64,000 bases of DNA, taken from Sphingobacterium psychroaquaticum (GTDB lineage Bacteria > Bacteroidota > Bacteroidia > Sphingobacteriales > Sphingobacteriaceae). This document shows, in pieces, positions 17,874-26,666 of the stretch. Every line of letters begins with the position of its first letter. Within the stretch, counting starts at the first letter, position 1. The DNA lies in the NCBI RefSeq assembly GCF_900177625.1, contig NZ_FXAU01000002.1, positions 395,707 to 459,706 on the forward strand. The letters run 5' to 3'. A program made the translations under genes and the position numbers. The notes under the pieces are model-generated. The model was not told the origin of the DNA and searched no databases. It saw nothing but the letters and a program-made list of their open reading frames with translations.

Positions 17874-18947
17874 ATGGCACATAATATCAATTTCAACGAG
17901 AGAACAGGACGTTATTCATTTTTTAGTGTACAACAAAAAGCGTGGCACGGTTTGGGGCAAATCGTAGAACAGTACCCGACAAGCGAGGAAGCTATCAAAC
18001 ACGCAGGGTTAGATTACGAAGTCGTAAAATCCCCACTATTTACAAAAGGTTCGGGCATTATCGAAACCACCAACAGCATAGAGATAGGCAGTAGCGAATT
18101 ACAAGTACCTAACTATTTCGCCAACATCCGCACCGATAACAATGCCGTATTGGGCGTGGTTGGCAAGGATTACCACATTGTACAAAACCGTGAAGCCTTT
18201 AATTTCTTTGATGCTATTGTAGGCGGTGGTGAGGGCATTCTCTATGAAACCGCAGGAGCGTTAGGCAATGGAGAACGTATTTTTATCACCGCCAAATTAC
18301 CCGACTATATCCGAGTTGGGAATGGCGATGACGTTACGGAAAAATACATTTTCCTAACCACTTCGCACGATGGTAGCGGAAGTATCACAGCCGCATTTAC
18401 ACCTATCAGAATTGTTTGCCAAAACACCTTAAATGCTTCGTTACGCAGTATGACAAATGTTGTCCGCATCAAACACACTTCGGGAGCAAAACAACGTGTT
18501 GAGAATGCCCATAAGATTATGGGACTTGCCAATACATTTAGCAACCAATTAGAGGGAATTTTCAATGAATGGGCAAAAGTAAAGGTCACAGACCGAGAGG
18601 TAAAAAAGCTAATTCAATTGGCACTTTGCCCGAATAAGGAAACCTTTGATTTAATCAAAAAAGGTGCGGAAGATGAAATTTCAACCCTTTTTAAAAATAC
18701 CGTTGAGGACGCATTTGCATACGCAATGATAAGCGATACACAACAAATGGACACAACAAAAGGCACTTTGTTCGGAGCGTATAACGCTGTCACAGGCTAC
18801 TATCAGAACGTGAGAAATTACAAGAATGACGAAGCCAAATTGCAGAGCATTGTATTGGGTGGTACTGCCCAACTGAAATCGCAAAAAGCATTTGAACTGT
18901 GTACCGCATTTGCTTTGGACGGTGCGGAAATCCTAAACCTTAATTAA
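17874..18947 (+). CDS. DUF932 (phage/plasmid-like) protein
   Basis: A 357-residue protein of the DUF932 family, found on plasmids, phages and conjugative elements. Recognisable parts are QQKAWHGLGQIVEQYPTSEEAI near the N-terminus, VLGVVGKDYHIVQNREAF and the later FTPIRIVCQNTLNASL. The family has no firm biochemical function; its distribution argues for a role in establishment or maintenance of mobile DNA. It is 44 bases after ssb, a pairing common in such elements, which suggests a shared transcript. Confidence 0.85.
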   Translation: MAHNINFNERTGRYSFFSVQQKAWHGLGQIVEQYPTSEEAIKHAGLDYEVVKSPLFTKGSGIIETTNSIEIGSSELQVPNYFANIRTDNNAVLGVVGKDYHIVQNREAFNFFDAIVGGGEGILYETAGALGNGERIFITAKLPDYIRVGNGDDVTEKYIFLTTSHDGSGSITAAFTPIRIVCQNTLNASLRSMTNVVRIKHTSGAKQRVENAHKIMGLANTFSNQLEGIFNEWAKVKVTDREVKKLIQLALCPNKETFDLIKKGAEDEISTLFKNTVEDAFAYAMISDTQQMDTTKGTLFGAYNAVTGYYQNVRNYKNDEAKLQSIVLGGTAQLKSQKAFELCTAFALDGAEILNLN

Positions 18948-18999
18948 ATAACAACAGGCTACCGCCTTAATCGGTGGTAGCCTACTAAAAATATTCATT

Positions 19000-19476
19000 A
19001 TGGCAAATTGGTGCAGTAACACGGTTGTATTCGAGGGAACTCCCGAAGCAATCACAGCAATACAAGAACTTTTCCAATCAATGAAGGAAAAGGAAGAAAA
19101 AACCGAAGAAGGGCAACTACCCGAATTTATGGAAGATACCAACGGTGGGTATTTCTTCAATATCTATTGGAACGAGGGCGATGAAGGGCAATTTCAATAT
19201 GAAACAAAATGGTCGCCCAATATTGAAATTATTCAAAAGATAGCAGAATACTACCAAGTGGATTTTGTACAGGACTATGAAGAAATGGGAAACCTTGTTT
19301 ACGGGAGAGCAACTTATCGGGATGGCATACTCAGCGATATATTTTTGGGCGATGATGATTTTGAAGCCTACGAACAGGATGAAGAAACAGACCTCTACCA
19401 CTTTGAGGGAGAAGAGTACGAAAGTGATTATGAGATATTGGAAACTCTTTTGGAACGCAAAATTGTAACACTATGA
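19000..19476 (+). CDS. Acidic protein with YubB/DUF1281-like start
   Basis: A 158-residue very acidic protein starting MANWCSNTVVFEGTPEAI, the sequence with which YubB/DUF1281 (Api92-like) plasmid and phage proteins begin. A ferredoxin-like fold is expected. Aromatic and acidic residues dominate the second half, as in DNA mimics, but no known motif confirms that. It shares 4 bases (ATGA) with the next small gene, so the two are probably translated together. The role on the element is unknown. Confidence 0.6.
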   Translation: MANWCSNTVVFEGTPEAITAIQELFQSMKEKEEKTEEGQLPEFMEDTNGGYFFNIYWNEGDEGQFQYETKWSPNIEIIQKIAEYYQVDFVQDYEEMGNLVYGRATYRDGILSDIFLGDDDFEAYEQDEETDLYHFEGEEYESDYEILETLLERKIVTL

Positions 19477-19673
19477 AAGTAACGGATTTGAACGGTTACG
19501 AAATTGAAGTAACCGACCTAAAAGAAGCTATCCGTATTGCGAAGCGAAATACAGGATATAGCCACGAGGACAAAAGTTTTTCAGACTTCGATAAAAGGCA
19601 AAATGCCTATTGGACGGATATACACAAGAAATTGATAGCAATCAAAAAACAATCTTCAACAATTAAAATTTAA
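19473..19673 (+). CDS. Small hypothetical protein of the ssb-PRTRC operon
   Basis: A 66-residue protein with no family I recognise. It starts inside the stop codon of the preceding acidic protein (ATGA overlap), and PRTRC protein E starts 5 bases after it, so real translation is likely. It begins KVTDLNGYEIEVTDLKEAI, a short strand and helix pattern, and ends in a basic segment KKQSSTIKI. Confidence 0.55.
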   Translation: MKVTDLNGYEIEVTDLKEAIRIAKRNTGYSHEDKSFSDFDKRQNAYWTDIHKKLIAIKKQSSTIKI

Positions 19674-19678
19674 GAACG

Positions 19679-20281
19679 ATGAATACAAATTTTTTCAATC
19701 AGATACAGCAGTTGGACTTTACAGGAGTTTTACAACTGAACATTTCAAAAGGAATAGAAAGCAACCTAATTGTAACAGTATTGCTTAACAACGAACAATG
19801 CGGAGATAGTGCCAAAAACGGTATTCCCCCATTGACATTCAACGCCACACCCCAAGAGTTTGACGAGGGATTTTTTGAGCAGATAACAACACCTATACAA
19901 AAGGTATCGGGCTTAATGGTGGATATGGAAAAATTTCAAAAGCAACTTGATGAAGCCAAAGCACAATCGGCAATCGAGAAAGCAAAAACCGAAAAAGAGA
20001 AAAAAGAAAAAGAAGCCAAAGACAAGAAGTTTAAAGATGCAATGGCAAAGGCGGATGAGTTGGAAAAAGAGGGCAAATTCCGTGAAGCGTGGATAAAAGT
20101 TCCCGATATAACGGAGTTCTCCGAAAAAGCGGACGAGATACGCAAACGCAAAACATCATTGTCCGACAAGTTCGCAACACCGAGCCTTTTCGGAGCAATG
20201 GAAGAAGCAACGCCCGAACCGCCAAAGGTGGAAGAACTTACTGCCGATTATCCCATTGATGAAGCGGACGAGGAAGAATAA
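19679..20281 (+). CDS. PRTRC system protein E
   Basis: A 200-residue protein whose N-terminal domain (FFNQIQQLDFTGVLQLNIS, then LTFNATPQEFDEGFF) matches PRTRC protein E. After residue 80 a long charged coiled-coil follows, rich in Lys/Glu (AKTEKEKKEKEAKDKKFKDA), and the C-terminus is acidic. PRTRC cassettes occur on plasmids and conjugative elements and combine ParB-related, ThiF-related and small proteins. The task of protein E is unknown. It begins the E-C-F-B-ThiF order seen here. Confidence 0.8.
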   Translation: MNTNFFNQIQQLDFTGVLQLNISKGIESNLIVTVLLNNEQCGDSAKNGIPPLTFNATPQEFDEGFFEQITTPIQKVSGLMVDMEKFQKQLDEAKAQSAIEKAKTEKEKKEKEAKDKKFKDAMAKADELEKEGKFREAWIKVPDITEFSEKADEIRKRKTSLSDKFATPSLFGAMEEATPEPPKVEELTADYPIDEADEEE

Positions 20282-20308
20282 AAGTGTTAACCCAAAAATT
20301 AGAAAGTT

Positions 20309-20527
20309 ATGTTATTAGCAACACAGTTAGAACGAGTTTTCATACTCAAAGATAAAGGACAGGACATCAGGCTGACCGACCCCGAACCACGTTGGAGCGT
20401 GGAAGCCGTAATGAATTTTTACGCCAATATGTACCCGATTTTGACAACTGCAAAAGCATCTGCACCACAGATAAAAGATGATGCAGTCGAGTACAAATTT
20501 GAGAGCGTAATGGGTACGAAAGGTTAA
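20309..20527 (+). CDS. PRTRC system protein C, ubiquitin-like
   Basis: A 72-residue protein matching PRTRC protein C (LERVFILKDKGQDIRLTDPEPRWSVEAV, FYANMYPIL). As I recall, this family has been grouped with prokaryotic ubiquitin-like beta-grasp proteins. It ends VMGTKG, so the last residue is glycine, as in mature ubiquitin-like modifiers that are activated at the C-terminus by an E1. The E2-like and E1-like genes lie 1.2 and 1.9 kb downstream in the same operon. No protease would be needed to expose this glycine. Confidence 0.8.
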   Translation: MLLATQLERVFILKDKGQDIRLTDPEPRWSVEAVMNFYANMYPILTTAKASAPQIKDDAVEYKFESVMGTKG

Positions 20528-20544
20528 ACCAAAATTTTAAAACG

Positions 20545-21711
20545 ATGAATTATGCAACGCAATATCATATCGGGAATAATCAACATACCCGAACAGAAAC
20601 GACAACAGCAGTTACACCGACAGTTGGGCGAGTTCGCCAATTGGATGCAAAGACCAAAGGACGCCAACCAAGTGCAGAAAGACAAACAGAAATCCGTACC
20701 GATAGCAATGTTGCCAATGCTATTCTAAAATGTACATTTCTGCCTAAATTGAAAACAGCACAATCCGTACAGGCTTGTCAGAAAACGGAGAGGGATTTTT
20801 ACAAGTCCCTTTCCCGACTTGCCGAGCATTACAGCATTGAGCCAATGCAAACCCAAGATTTTGAGTTTCCCTACAATATAACATTGTCTATGTGGGATAT
20901 GGAAACTAAATTGAAGCGTACCAATATCAATTGGGATGGTTTCAAATTGATACAGAATAGCGGTAAAACCTATTTTGTGAGTGAGGAACGATACAATACA
21001 GGTACAACTTTGTACTATATTCCCATTAAGCCACTGTTTAAAATGCTCAAAGACCCGAAGCGTAAAAAGACCGCACAACTTTTACTGTCGGTATGCAGTT
21101 ATCTGTACCACATCGTCCTAATTCCCTATTACAGGCAGGAAGAAAGTTATTTGTATTGGCTTTACGAAACGATGAATGATTGGGTGGAACAGGATGAGGA
21201 AACGGAAGAAACAGAAACCAACAAACGTGAATTGAGAAAAGCCGAATACATTGGCGATAAGATAGAACAGAAGTTATTCAACCGCATCAATCTAAAGATA
21301 TTTGAACAGCGTTTGAACCGATTTAAAAGTGTTGATACGTTCGATAAGGAATGTTGGCAAGTGGCTTGTAATGCGTTTGCCCTTTGTACAGAATATCCGA
21401 ACGCAACTATTTTCAGAAACGCCACATTGCCCGAAAAAGACCTTTATAATGATGATTACGAAAATGAAATAATCGGAATGGAAAAATACATTTCATTTAT
21501 TGCAGACACTAAAGGTTGGTTATACGAAAACCTTTCAGATACCATCAACAATGAATTTAACGAGTACGGAGCAATGGAAGAACCAACTATTTCCAAGCGG
21601 TTTGACGGAAGCGAAATACCAACAACCGACCTTGATTTTGAGAACCGTTTGTTTGATTTATTGAATGATTTGAGTGGATTATTATACGAATACAAAACGA
21701 TAGAAAAATGA
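20545..21711 (+). CDS. Probable PRTRC system protein F
   Basis: A 388-residue protein without motifs I can name. It is placed between PRTRC C and PRTRC B, where protein F is usually found, and it overlaps the start of the B gene by 4 bases. The first 60 residues are polar and probably disordered (Thr-rich, basic), and the rest is helical with many Trp and Tyr (YLYWLYETMNDWVEQDEETEETET). The label rests mainly on gene order. Confidence 0.5.
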   Translation: MNYATQYHIGNNQHTRTETTTAVTPTVGRVRQLDAKTKGRQPSAERQTEIRTDSNVANAILKCTFLPKLKTAQSVQACQKTERDFYKSLSRLAEHYSIEPMQTQDFEFPYNITLSMWDMETKLKRTNINWDGFKLIQNSGKTYFVSEERYNTGTTLYYIPIKPLFKMLKDPKRKKTAQLLLSVCSYLYHIVLIPYYRQEESYLYWLYETMNDWVEQDEETEETETNKRELRKAEYIGDKIEQKLFNRINLKIFEQRLNRFKSVDTFDKECWQVACNAFALCTEYPNATIFRNATLPEKDLYNDDYENEIIGMEKYISFIADTKGWLYENLSDTINNEFNEYGAMEEPTISKRFDGSEIPTTDLDFENRLFDLLNDLSGLLYEYKTIEK

Positions 21712-22430
21712 ACACAACAACAGATATAACAAACCATTTTGGCAGTATGTACTATCCAAAATCCGCTTTGGTTTTCTATGAAACCAAAGGAACGGAAACC
21801 GATGTGTATGTGGAGCATTTTGATATGGATAGCAACGGAACGCCTATCAATGCCCACCCATTGACGGTAAAAGAAGCCAATGTATTGGCAAAAGCTTTAA
21901 AGACCGATGAAGAAAAGAACGCAGCTTTTTTAAAGCCAAAAGGAATTTTGCCGACCAATATTCTGCATATCAATCCGAATGCTGAAAAAGGTACTGTGCT
22001 TTGGTACACCAAAGCACAGCAACGGAAACTGTATTTTGTGGAAAGTTTGGGCATACCCAACGGAATGGCACAAGTACCGCCAATGCTTTGGTTAGCGAAC
22101 AAAAACAGTCTTACCGTATTTGCTTTGGCAAATGATAGAAGACCCACCGAGAAAACGCCATTGTATTACGCACCTTTCTTCAATATCTACGAAAAGGGCA
22201 ATGTATGTATGGGTACGGTAAGTATTGATATTAAAAATTCTGCTTCGGTTGAGGAATTTATGCAAGCGTGGGAACATTATTTTTTCAATTCCTATTTCAG
22301 TCATTCATTGAGTGCAAATTTGACAAAAAAGAACATCGTAAGTCTATGGAAAGACCTTATCGGTACGGATAAACCCTTTCCAAAAGAAGTATTAAAAAAG
22401 AATAACAAAACCCTTAAAAATCTATTGTGA
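21708..22430 (+). CDS. PRTRC system protein B, E2-like
   Basis: A 240-residue protein matching PRTRC protein B. As I recall the family is classed with prokaryotic E2-like proteins. The segment APFFNIYEKGNVCMGTVSI (about residues 155-173) resembles the E2 active-site stretch, where a Pro/Asn/Tyr-containing turn precedes G-x-V-C-L; the candidate catalytic residue is Cys167. It would accept the PRTRC C modifier from the ThiF protein. Start and stop overlap both neighbours by a few bases, so B and ThiF are translationally coupled. Catalysis is inferred, not shown. Confidence 0.8.
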   Translation: MNTTTDITNHFGSMYYPKSALVFYETKGTETDVYVEHFDMDSNGTPINAHPLTVKEANVLAKALKTDEEKNAAFLKPKGILPTNILHINPNAEKGTVLWYTKAQQRKLYFVESLGIPNGMAQVPPMLWLANKNSLTVFALANDRRPTEKTPLYYAPFFNIYEKGNVCMGTVSIDIKNSASVEEFMQAWEHYFFNSYFSHSLSANLTKKNIVSLWKDLIGTDKPFPKEVLKKNNKTLKNLL

Positions 22431-23236
22431 TGAATACGACAAAAACAGCAGTTCATTTTACGGACAACTATTTACTCAATCCTACCAATCCGATTTCGGT
22501 AAACCTTATCGGAGGAGGTGGTACAGGCTCAAAAGTATTGACCGCCTTAATGGAAATAAACGAAAGTTTGATAGCATTAGGACACGCAGGGTTGCAAGTC
22601 CGCCTTTGGGATGATGATGTTATCACGAGTGCCAATTTGGGCAGACAGCGTTTTGCAGAAAGTGAAATAGGATTATACAAATCCGTTGCTTTAATCAATC
22701 GTTGCAACCGTTGGGCAGGTACAAATTGGAAAGCTAAAACAGTAAAATTTGAAAAGGATAAGTTCGGCAGATTGCCCGAAGACGCAAGGGCAATCATTAC
22801 TATTACGTGCGTGGATAATGTACAGGCGAGGTTTGGCGTTGCTGAAATTCTTAAAGAAATAAGCTATCGCAGATACTATCAAGATGTGCCAAAATATTGG
22901 TTGGATTTTGGCAATAGCCAAGATACAGGACAAGTAATACTATCTACTATCGGAGAGATAAAGCAACCCAATTCAGAGAAATACCAAACAGTGGCAAGCC
23001 TGCCATTTGTTACTGATGAGTTTGGCGAATTGCTGAAGCAATCCGAACAAGAGGATAACACGCCAAGTTGCTCACTTGCCGAAGCATTGGAACACCAAGA
23101 TTTGTTTATCAATTCATCATTGACCCAAATGGGTTGTTCTTTGCTATGGAACTTGTTTCGCAGGGGAATGACCGAATACAAAGGATTTTTTCACAATCTG
23201 AAAGATTTCCGCACCCACCCGATAAAAGTTGCCTAA
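22430..23236 (+). CDS. PRTRC system ThiF family protein, E1-like
   Basis: A 268-residue adenylating enzyme of the ThiF/E1 superfamily. The nucleotide-binding motif is VNLIGGGGTGSKV (residues 24-36), the Asp/Arg region is WDDDVITSANLGRQRF (60-75), CVDN is at 127-130, and the candidate catalytic Cys214 is in TPSCSLAEAL followed by QD, as in E1-type proteins. It should adenylate the C-terminal glycine of the ubiquitin-like PRTRC C. I chose ATG 22430, which overlaps the preceding TGA; a GTG three bases earlier would add one residue. Confidence 0.9.
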   Translation: MNTTKTAVHFTDNYLLNPTNPISVNLIGGGGTGSKVLTALMEINESLIALGHAGLQVRLWDDDVITSANLGRQRFAESEIGLYKSVALINRCNRWAGTNWKAKTVKFEKDKFGRLPEDARAIITITCVDNVQARFGVAEILKEISYRRYYQDVPKYWLDFGNSQDTGQVILSTIGEIKQPNSEKYQTVASLPFVTDEFGELLKQSEQEDNTPSCSLAEALEHQDLFINSSLTQMGCSLLWNLFRRGMTEYKGFFHNLKDFRTHPIKVA

Positions 23237-23499
23237 AAGCCTAAATCGGCGGGCAAAAATGCAATTCCTCGCTTCGGTCGGAAACGCATTTTTGCGGTTT
23301 AAAGCGGATGCAACCCCTTTGTTAAAATGTACCATTTCACAATTACCTTTCCTTACATTTTACCAAACAGGTTGCGAGTTTTTGCGTGGGATATTCATTA
23401 TCCCATTTGTTGTATTTAGTAACGATTTCTTTTCACATAGCCATCAAAGAAAAGATTCTGTGTTGTAAAACAATTTTTTTTAGTTTTTTTGGTGTTAAA
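23237..23499. other. Gene-free region with two hairpins after the PRTRC cassette
   Basis: No gene is seen. GCAAAAATGC (23253-23262) pairs exactly with GCATTTTTGC (23286-23295), with TTCC/GGAA inside the loop; there is no T run, so it is not a standard terminator. A second pair is TAAAATGTA (23323-23331) with TACATTTTA (23354-23362). This stretch probably ends the PRTRC transcript and marks the edge of the metal cargo. Confidence 0.4.
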
Positions 23500-23530
23500 T
23501 TGTGTACAATAACTATAAATTGTACTTTTG
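23500..23530 (+). promoter_or_regulatory. Promoter with embedded inverted repeat before the SulP gene
   Basis: TTGT (23500-23503), 19 bases, then TACTTTTG (23523-23530) is a near-consensus Bacteroidota promoter. GTACAAT (23504-23510) and ATTGTAC (23519-23525) form a perfect inverted repeat lying across the spacer and into the -7 box, the position expected for a repressor operator. The leader to the SulP start is about 170 bases. Confidence 0.6.
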
Positions 23531-23706
23531 CACCACTCAATGAAAAGAACAGTACAAATATCATCCCAAGTTACTCCGCCTTGATCTTAGGCTAACTGTT
23601 ATATTTCCCAATTTTAATTTATTGGCTTCTCTGTCGTACCCGAAGGTTTTGCTTTCGTGTACAAACTTTTCTATTTACATTTTTACCACTTTAAACATAA
23701 ATTTTT

Positions 23707-25242
23707 ATGCAGAAAATTATCAATTTGTTTGATTTCAAACAGAAAATTAATTACAAAAACGAAATTCTTGCGGGTCTTGCGGTGGCTATGACCATGATAC
23801 CTGAGTCTTTATCCTTTGCTATTCTGGCAGGGCTTTCGCCTTTGACAGGGCTTTATGCAGCTTTTTTAATGGGTATTGTTACTGCAATTTTGGGAGGCAG
23901 ACCCGGAATGGTTTCTGGGGGAGCCGGAGCAACGGTAGTAGTACTTATCGCATTGGCAGCATCACACGGTGTGGAATATCTATTTGCTGCGGTTATATTA
24001 GCAGGTGTACTGCAATTTTCAGTAGGAATTTTTAAACTGGGTAAATTTGTCCGCCTGATCCCACAACCAGTAATGTATGGTTTTTTAAACGGTCTTGCAG
24101 TAATCATTTTCATGGCACAGGTAGCTCAATTTAAAGTTGTAGAAAACGGGATAGAAGGTTGGATGCAGGGGCCGGCGCTTTATCTAATGGCTGGACTGAC
24201 ATTACTAACTATAGCCATCGTATTTATATTGCCAAAATTTACAAAGGCAGTTCCTGCATCTTTAGTAGCAATAATAGTTGTCTTTGGTATTGTATATTTT
24301 TTCGGCATCGATACTAAAAAAGTAATTGATATCGCCTCTGTAGGAGGTTCTTTACCTTCATTTCATATCCCTGCTATTCCTTTTAGTCTGGAAACATTGG
24401 AAATTATTTTCCCTTATGCCTTGGTAATGGCAGGGGTTGGATTGATTGAAAGTCTGTTAACGCTTAATATGGTTGATGAAATAACCAGCACAAAAGGACA
24501 ATCTAACCGTGAGACTGCGGCGCAAGGTATAGCCAATATCACCAACGGTTTCTTCGGCGGAATGGGTGGATGTGCAATGGTTGCCCAAACTTTAGTGAAT
24601 ATCGGAGCTGGAGGAAGAGCCAGACTTTCTGCAATAGTTGCAGCTATAGCAATTTTATTAATCATTCTGGTTGCAGGTCCTGTAATCGAGCAAATTCCAA
24701 TGGCGGCATTAGTCGGGGTGATGATGATGGTAGCTATAGGCACATTTGAGTGGGTCAGCTTTCGAATTATTAATAAAATGCCTCGTCACGATATTTTTAT
24801 TGGTATGTTGGTAGCAGTTATAACCATAGTATTGCACAACTTAGCTTTAGCGGTTTTGATTGGTGTAGTCATTTCGGCTCTAGTATTTGCCTGGGAGAGT
24901 GCTAAAAGAATACGTGCAAGAAAATATGTAGATGAAGATGGTGTAAAGCATTACGAAATTTTTGGGCCGCTCTTCTTTGGTTCTACTGCCGCATTTATTG
25001 AAAAATTTGACTTACTAAATGACCCGAATGAAGTTGTAATTGATTTTAAGGAAAGTAAAGTAGTTGATATGTCTGCTATTGAAGCTTTAAATAAAATTAC
25101 GGAGAAGTATCACAAGGAAGGTAAAAAACTACATTTACGTCATTTAAGCCAAGATTGCAGGCAATTACTTAAAAATGCAGAAACAGTTATTGATGTGAAT
25201 ATTATTGAAGATCCTACCTACAAAGTAATGACTAATAAATAG
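23707..25242 (+). CDS. SulP family anion transporter with STAS domain
   Basis: A 511-residue transporter with the SulP core of about 12 membrane segments (EILAGLAVAMTMIPESLSFAILAGLSPLTGLYAAF, then GGAGATVVVLIALAASHG) and a C-terminal STAS domain from about residue 415 (EVVIDFKESKVVDMSAIEALNKI). SulP proteins carry sulfate, bicarbonate or related oxyanions. In this cargo, next to ArsR, ChrA and ACR3, sulfate uptake to compete with chromate, or another oxyanion role, is plausible. The substrate cannot be read from sequence. It has its own promoter and terminator. Confidence 0.9.
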   Translation: MQKIINLFDFKQKINYKNEILAGLAVAMTMIPESLSFAILAGLSPLTGLYAAFLMGIVTAILGGRPGMVSGGAGATVVVLIALAASHGVEYLFAAVILAGVLQFSVGIFKLGKFVRLIPQPVMYGFLNGLAVIIFMAQVAQFKVVENGIEGWMQGPALYLMAGLTLLTIAIVFILPKFTKAVPASLVAIIVVFGIVYFFGIDTKKVIDIASVGGSLPSFHIPAIPFSLETLEIIFPYALVMAGVGLIESLLTLNMVDEITSTKGQSNRETAAQGIANITNGFFGGMGGCAMVAQTLVNIGAGGRARLSAIVAAIAILLIILVAGPVIEQIPMAALVGVMMMVAIGTFEWVSFRIINKMPRHDIFIGMLVAVITIVLHNLALAVLIGVVISALVFAWESAKRIRARKYVDEDGVKHYEIFGPLFFGSTAAFIEKFDLLNDPNEVVIDFKESKVVDMSAIEALNKITEKYHKEGKKLHLRHLSQDCRQLLKNAETVIDVNIIEDPTYKVMTNK

Positions 25243-25273
25243 CATCGGAATACCCAAGTTTAATATTACAACT

Positions 25274-25305
25274 ACAGCAATAATTTTTTTTAAAATTATT
25301 GCTGT
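25274..25305 (+). terminator. Terminator after the SulP gene
   Basis: ACAGCAATAATTTT and AAAATTATTGCTGT are exact complements with a 4-base loop, 31 bases after the stop codon. The stem is AT-rich but long. Confidence 0.8.
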
Positions 25306-25315
25306 TTAAATTTAT

Positions 25316-25333
25316 TATCGTAATATTGCGATA
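25316..25333 (+). promoter_or_regulatory. ArsR-type operator before arsR
   Basis: TATCGTAATATTGCGATA is palindromic at 16 of 18 positions and lies 20 bases before the arsR start. Closely similar sites occur before the DUF6428 gene and before nhaA, so this is probably the ArsR binding site. Confidence 0.7.
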
Positions 25334-25353
25334 TATTTATTTTTATAAAACTG

Positions 25354-25683
25354 ATGGGTGTCACAAAAACCGAAATTTTTACAGAACAGCAGAACCATTT
25401 AGCTAGTATTTTAAAGGCACTGGCTCATCCTGCCCGTATAGCTATACTGCAACATATCATTAAACAAAATGCCTGCATCTGTAATGATCTTGTAGAAGAA
25501 TTGGGATTGGCACAAGCGACAATTTCACAACACTTGAAAGAGCTGAAAAATATTGGTATCATTAAAGGAAATATAGAAGGAACTAGTGTATGTTACTGTA
25601 TTAATGAAACAGTCTGGAATGAGATTAAGAAGGAACTCAATAGCTTTTTTGTCGAGAATGTAAATAGTAAAGAATGCTGTTAA
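25354..25683 (+). CDS. arsR: ArsR family arsenic-responsive repressor
   Basis: A 109-residue winged-helix protein of the ArsR/SmtB family. The helix-turn-helix is GLAQATISQHLKELKNIGIIKG, and the metalloid site of ArsR proteins is visible as ACICNDLVEEL (CxC next to the recognition region), with an extra CC at the C-terminus (NSKECC). It should release DNA when As(III) or Sb(III) binds. A palindromic operator sits right upstream, and the same motif precedes DUF6428 and nhaA. It starts the arsenic operon that ends with ACR3. Confidence 0.9.
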   Translation: MGVTKTEIFTEQQNHLASILKALAHPARIAILQHIIKQNACICNDLVEELGLAQATISQHLKELKNIGIIKGNIEGTSVCYCINETVWNEIKKELNSFFVENVNSKECC

Positions 25684-25703
25684 GCTTTTTTTAACACCAA
25701 ATC

Positions 25704-25720
25704 ATCGTAACATTGCAATA
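25704..25720 (+). promoter_or_regulatory. Second ArsR-type operator, before the DUF6428 gene
   Basis: ATCGTAACATTGCAATA matches 15 of 17 bases of the site before arsR. It lies in the 65-base gap between arsR and the DUF6428 gene, so the rest of the operon may have a second, separately controlled start. Confidence 0.6.
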
Positions 25721-25748
25721 TAACATTTATTGAGTTAATATCAGAAAT

Positions 25749-26222
25749 ATGAAGCTATCAAAAATTAAAGAAATCCTGCCAACATTAGTAAATGTTGGAT
25801 TTCAATTAGAAAACGGAACCTTAGTTCCAGAACATTTCCACGTTACCGAAGTGGGACAAATTACTAAAAACTTTATAGACTGTGGTGGCGTAATCCGTTC
25901 GGAAAAAGTTGTAAACTTCCAATTATGGAATGCAGACGATTTCGAGCACAAATTAAAGCCAGCTAAGCTATTAAACATCATCAAGCTATCCGAAGAAAAA
26001 TTGGGCATAGAAGATGCGGAAATTGAAGTGGAATACCAAAGCGAAACGATTGGTAAGTATGATTTGGATTTCAACGGAGAGACATTTGTACTGAAAAATA
26101 AAACAACAGCTTGTTTGGCTCAAGATGCCTGCGGTATTCCTTCCGAAAAAGTAAAGAAAAATTTGGCGGAACTGCCTGTAAATAATGCTAATGCTTGTAC
26201 TCCAGGTGGCGGATGTTGTTAA
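25749..26222 (+). CDS. DUF6428 family protein with C-terminal cysteine cluster
   Basis: A 157-residue protein of the DUF6428 family, common directly after arsR in Bacteroidota arsenic loci. Two features stand out: HFHVTEVGQITKNFIDCGG in the N-terminal half and a C-terminal tail NACTPGGGCC, with CLAQDACG shortly before. The thiols are suited to binding As(III) or another soft metal, so a metallochaperone role is likely but unproven. It follows arsR by 65 bases with an operator in between. Confidence 0.75.
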   Translation: MKLSKIKEILPTLVNVGFQLENGTLVPEHFHVTEVGQITKNFIDCGGVIRSEKVVNFQLWNADDFEHKLKPAKLLNIIKLSEEKLGIEDAEIEVEYQSETIGKYDLDFNGETFVLKNKTTACLAQDACGIPSEKVKKNLAELPVNNANACTPGGGCC

Positions 26223-26234
26223 AATTGAATTTTT

Positions 26235-26666
26235 ATGTTTTCAAAAATCATTCATACAGATAATTCAAAGACAACAATCATAATCCGACTGATTGTTGGA
26301 GGTGTTTTTTTATCGGAGGGCATTCAAAAATTGCTGTTTCCTGCTTTTCGGGGAGCCGGGCGGTTTGAAAAAATTGGCTTGCCATCTCCTGAATTTCTTG
26401 GAAGTTTTGTAGGCATATTTGAAATCCTTTGCGGAGCACTTATTTTGCTCGGGTTGCTTACAAGGTTAGCAAGTATTCCGCTCATCATCATTATGCTTGT
26501 TGCCATTGCCACGACCAAAACATCTATTTTGGCTAATGAGGGTATTTGGGAATTGCTGCACGGCAGCCGTACGGATTGGGCGATGCTTTTGGGAAGTATG
26601 TTTTTGTTAATCAAAGGTGGAGGTAATTGGTCTATTGATAAAATCGTAATGAGAAATGGAGCGTGA
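26235..26666 (+). CDS. DoxX family membrane protein
   Basis: A 143-residue protein with four membrane segments and the DoxX signature RLIVGGVFLSEGIQKLLFP near the N-terminus, followed by FLGSFVGIFEILCGALILLGLLTRLASIPLIIIML. DoxX-family proteins occur in oxidative stress and thiosulfate or membrane redox contexts, and their role in metal operons is unclear. It lies 12 bases after DUF6428 and overlaps the start of chrA by 11 bases. Confidence 0.85.
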   Translation: MFSKIIHTDNSKTTIIIRLIVGGVFLSEGIQKLLFPAFRGAGRFEKIGLPSPEFLGSFVGIFEILCGALILLGLLTRLASIPLIIIMLVAIATTKTSILANEGIWELLHGSRTDWAMLLGSMFLLIKGGGNWSIDKIVMRNGA

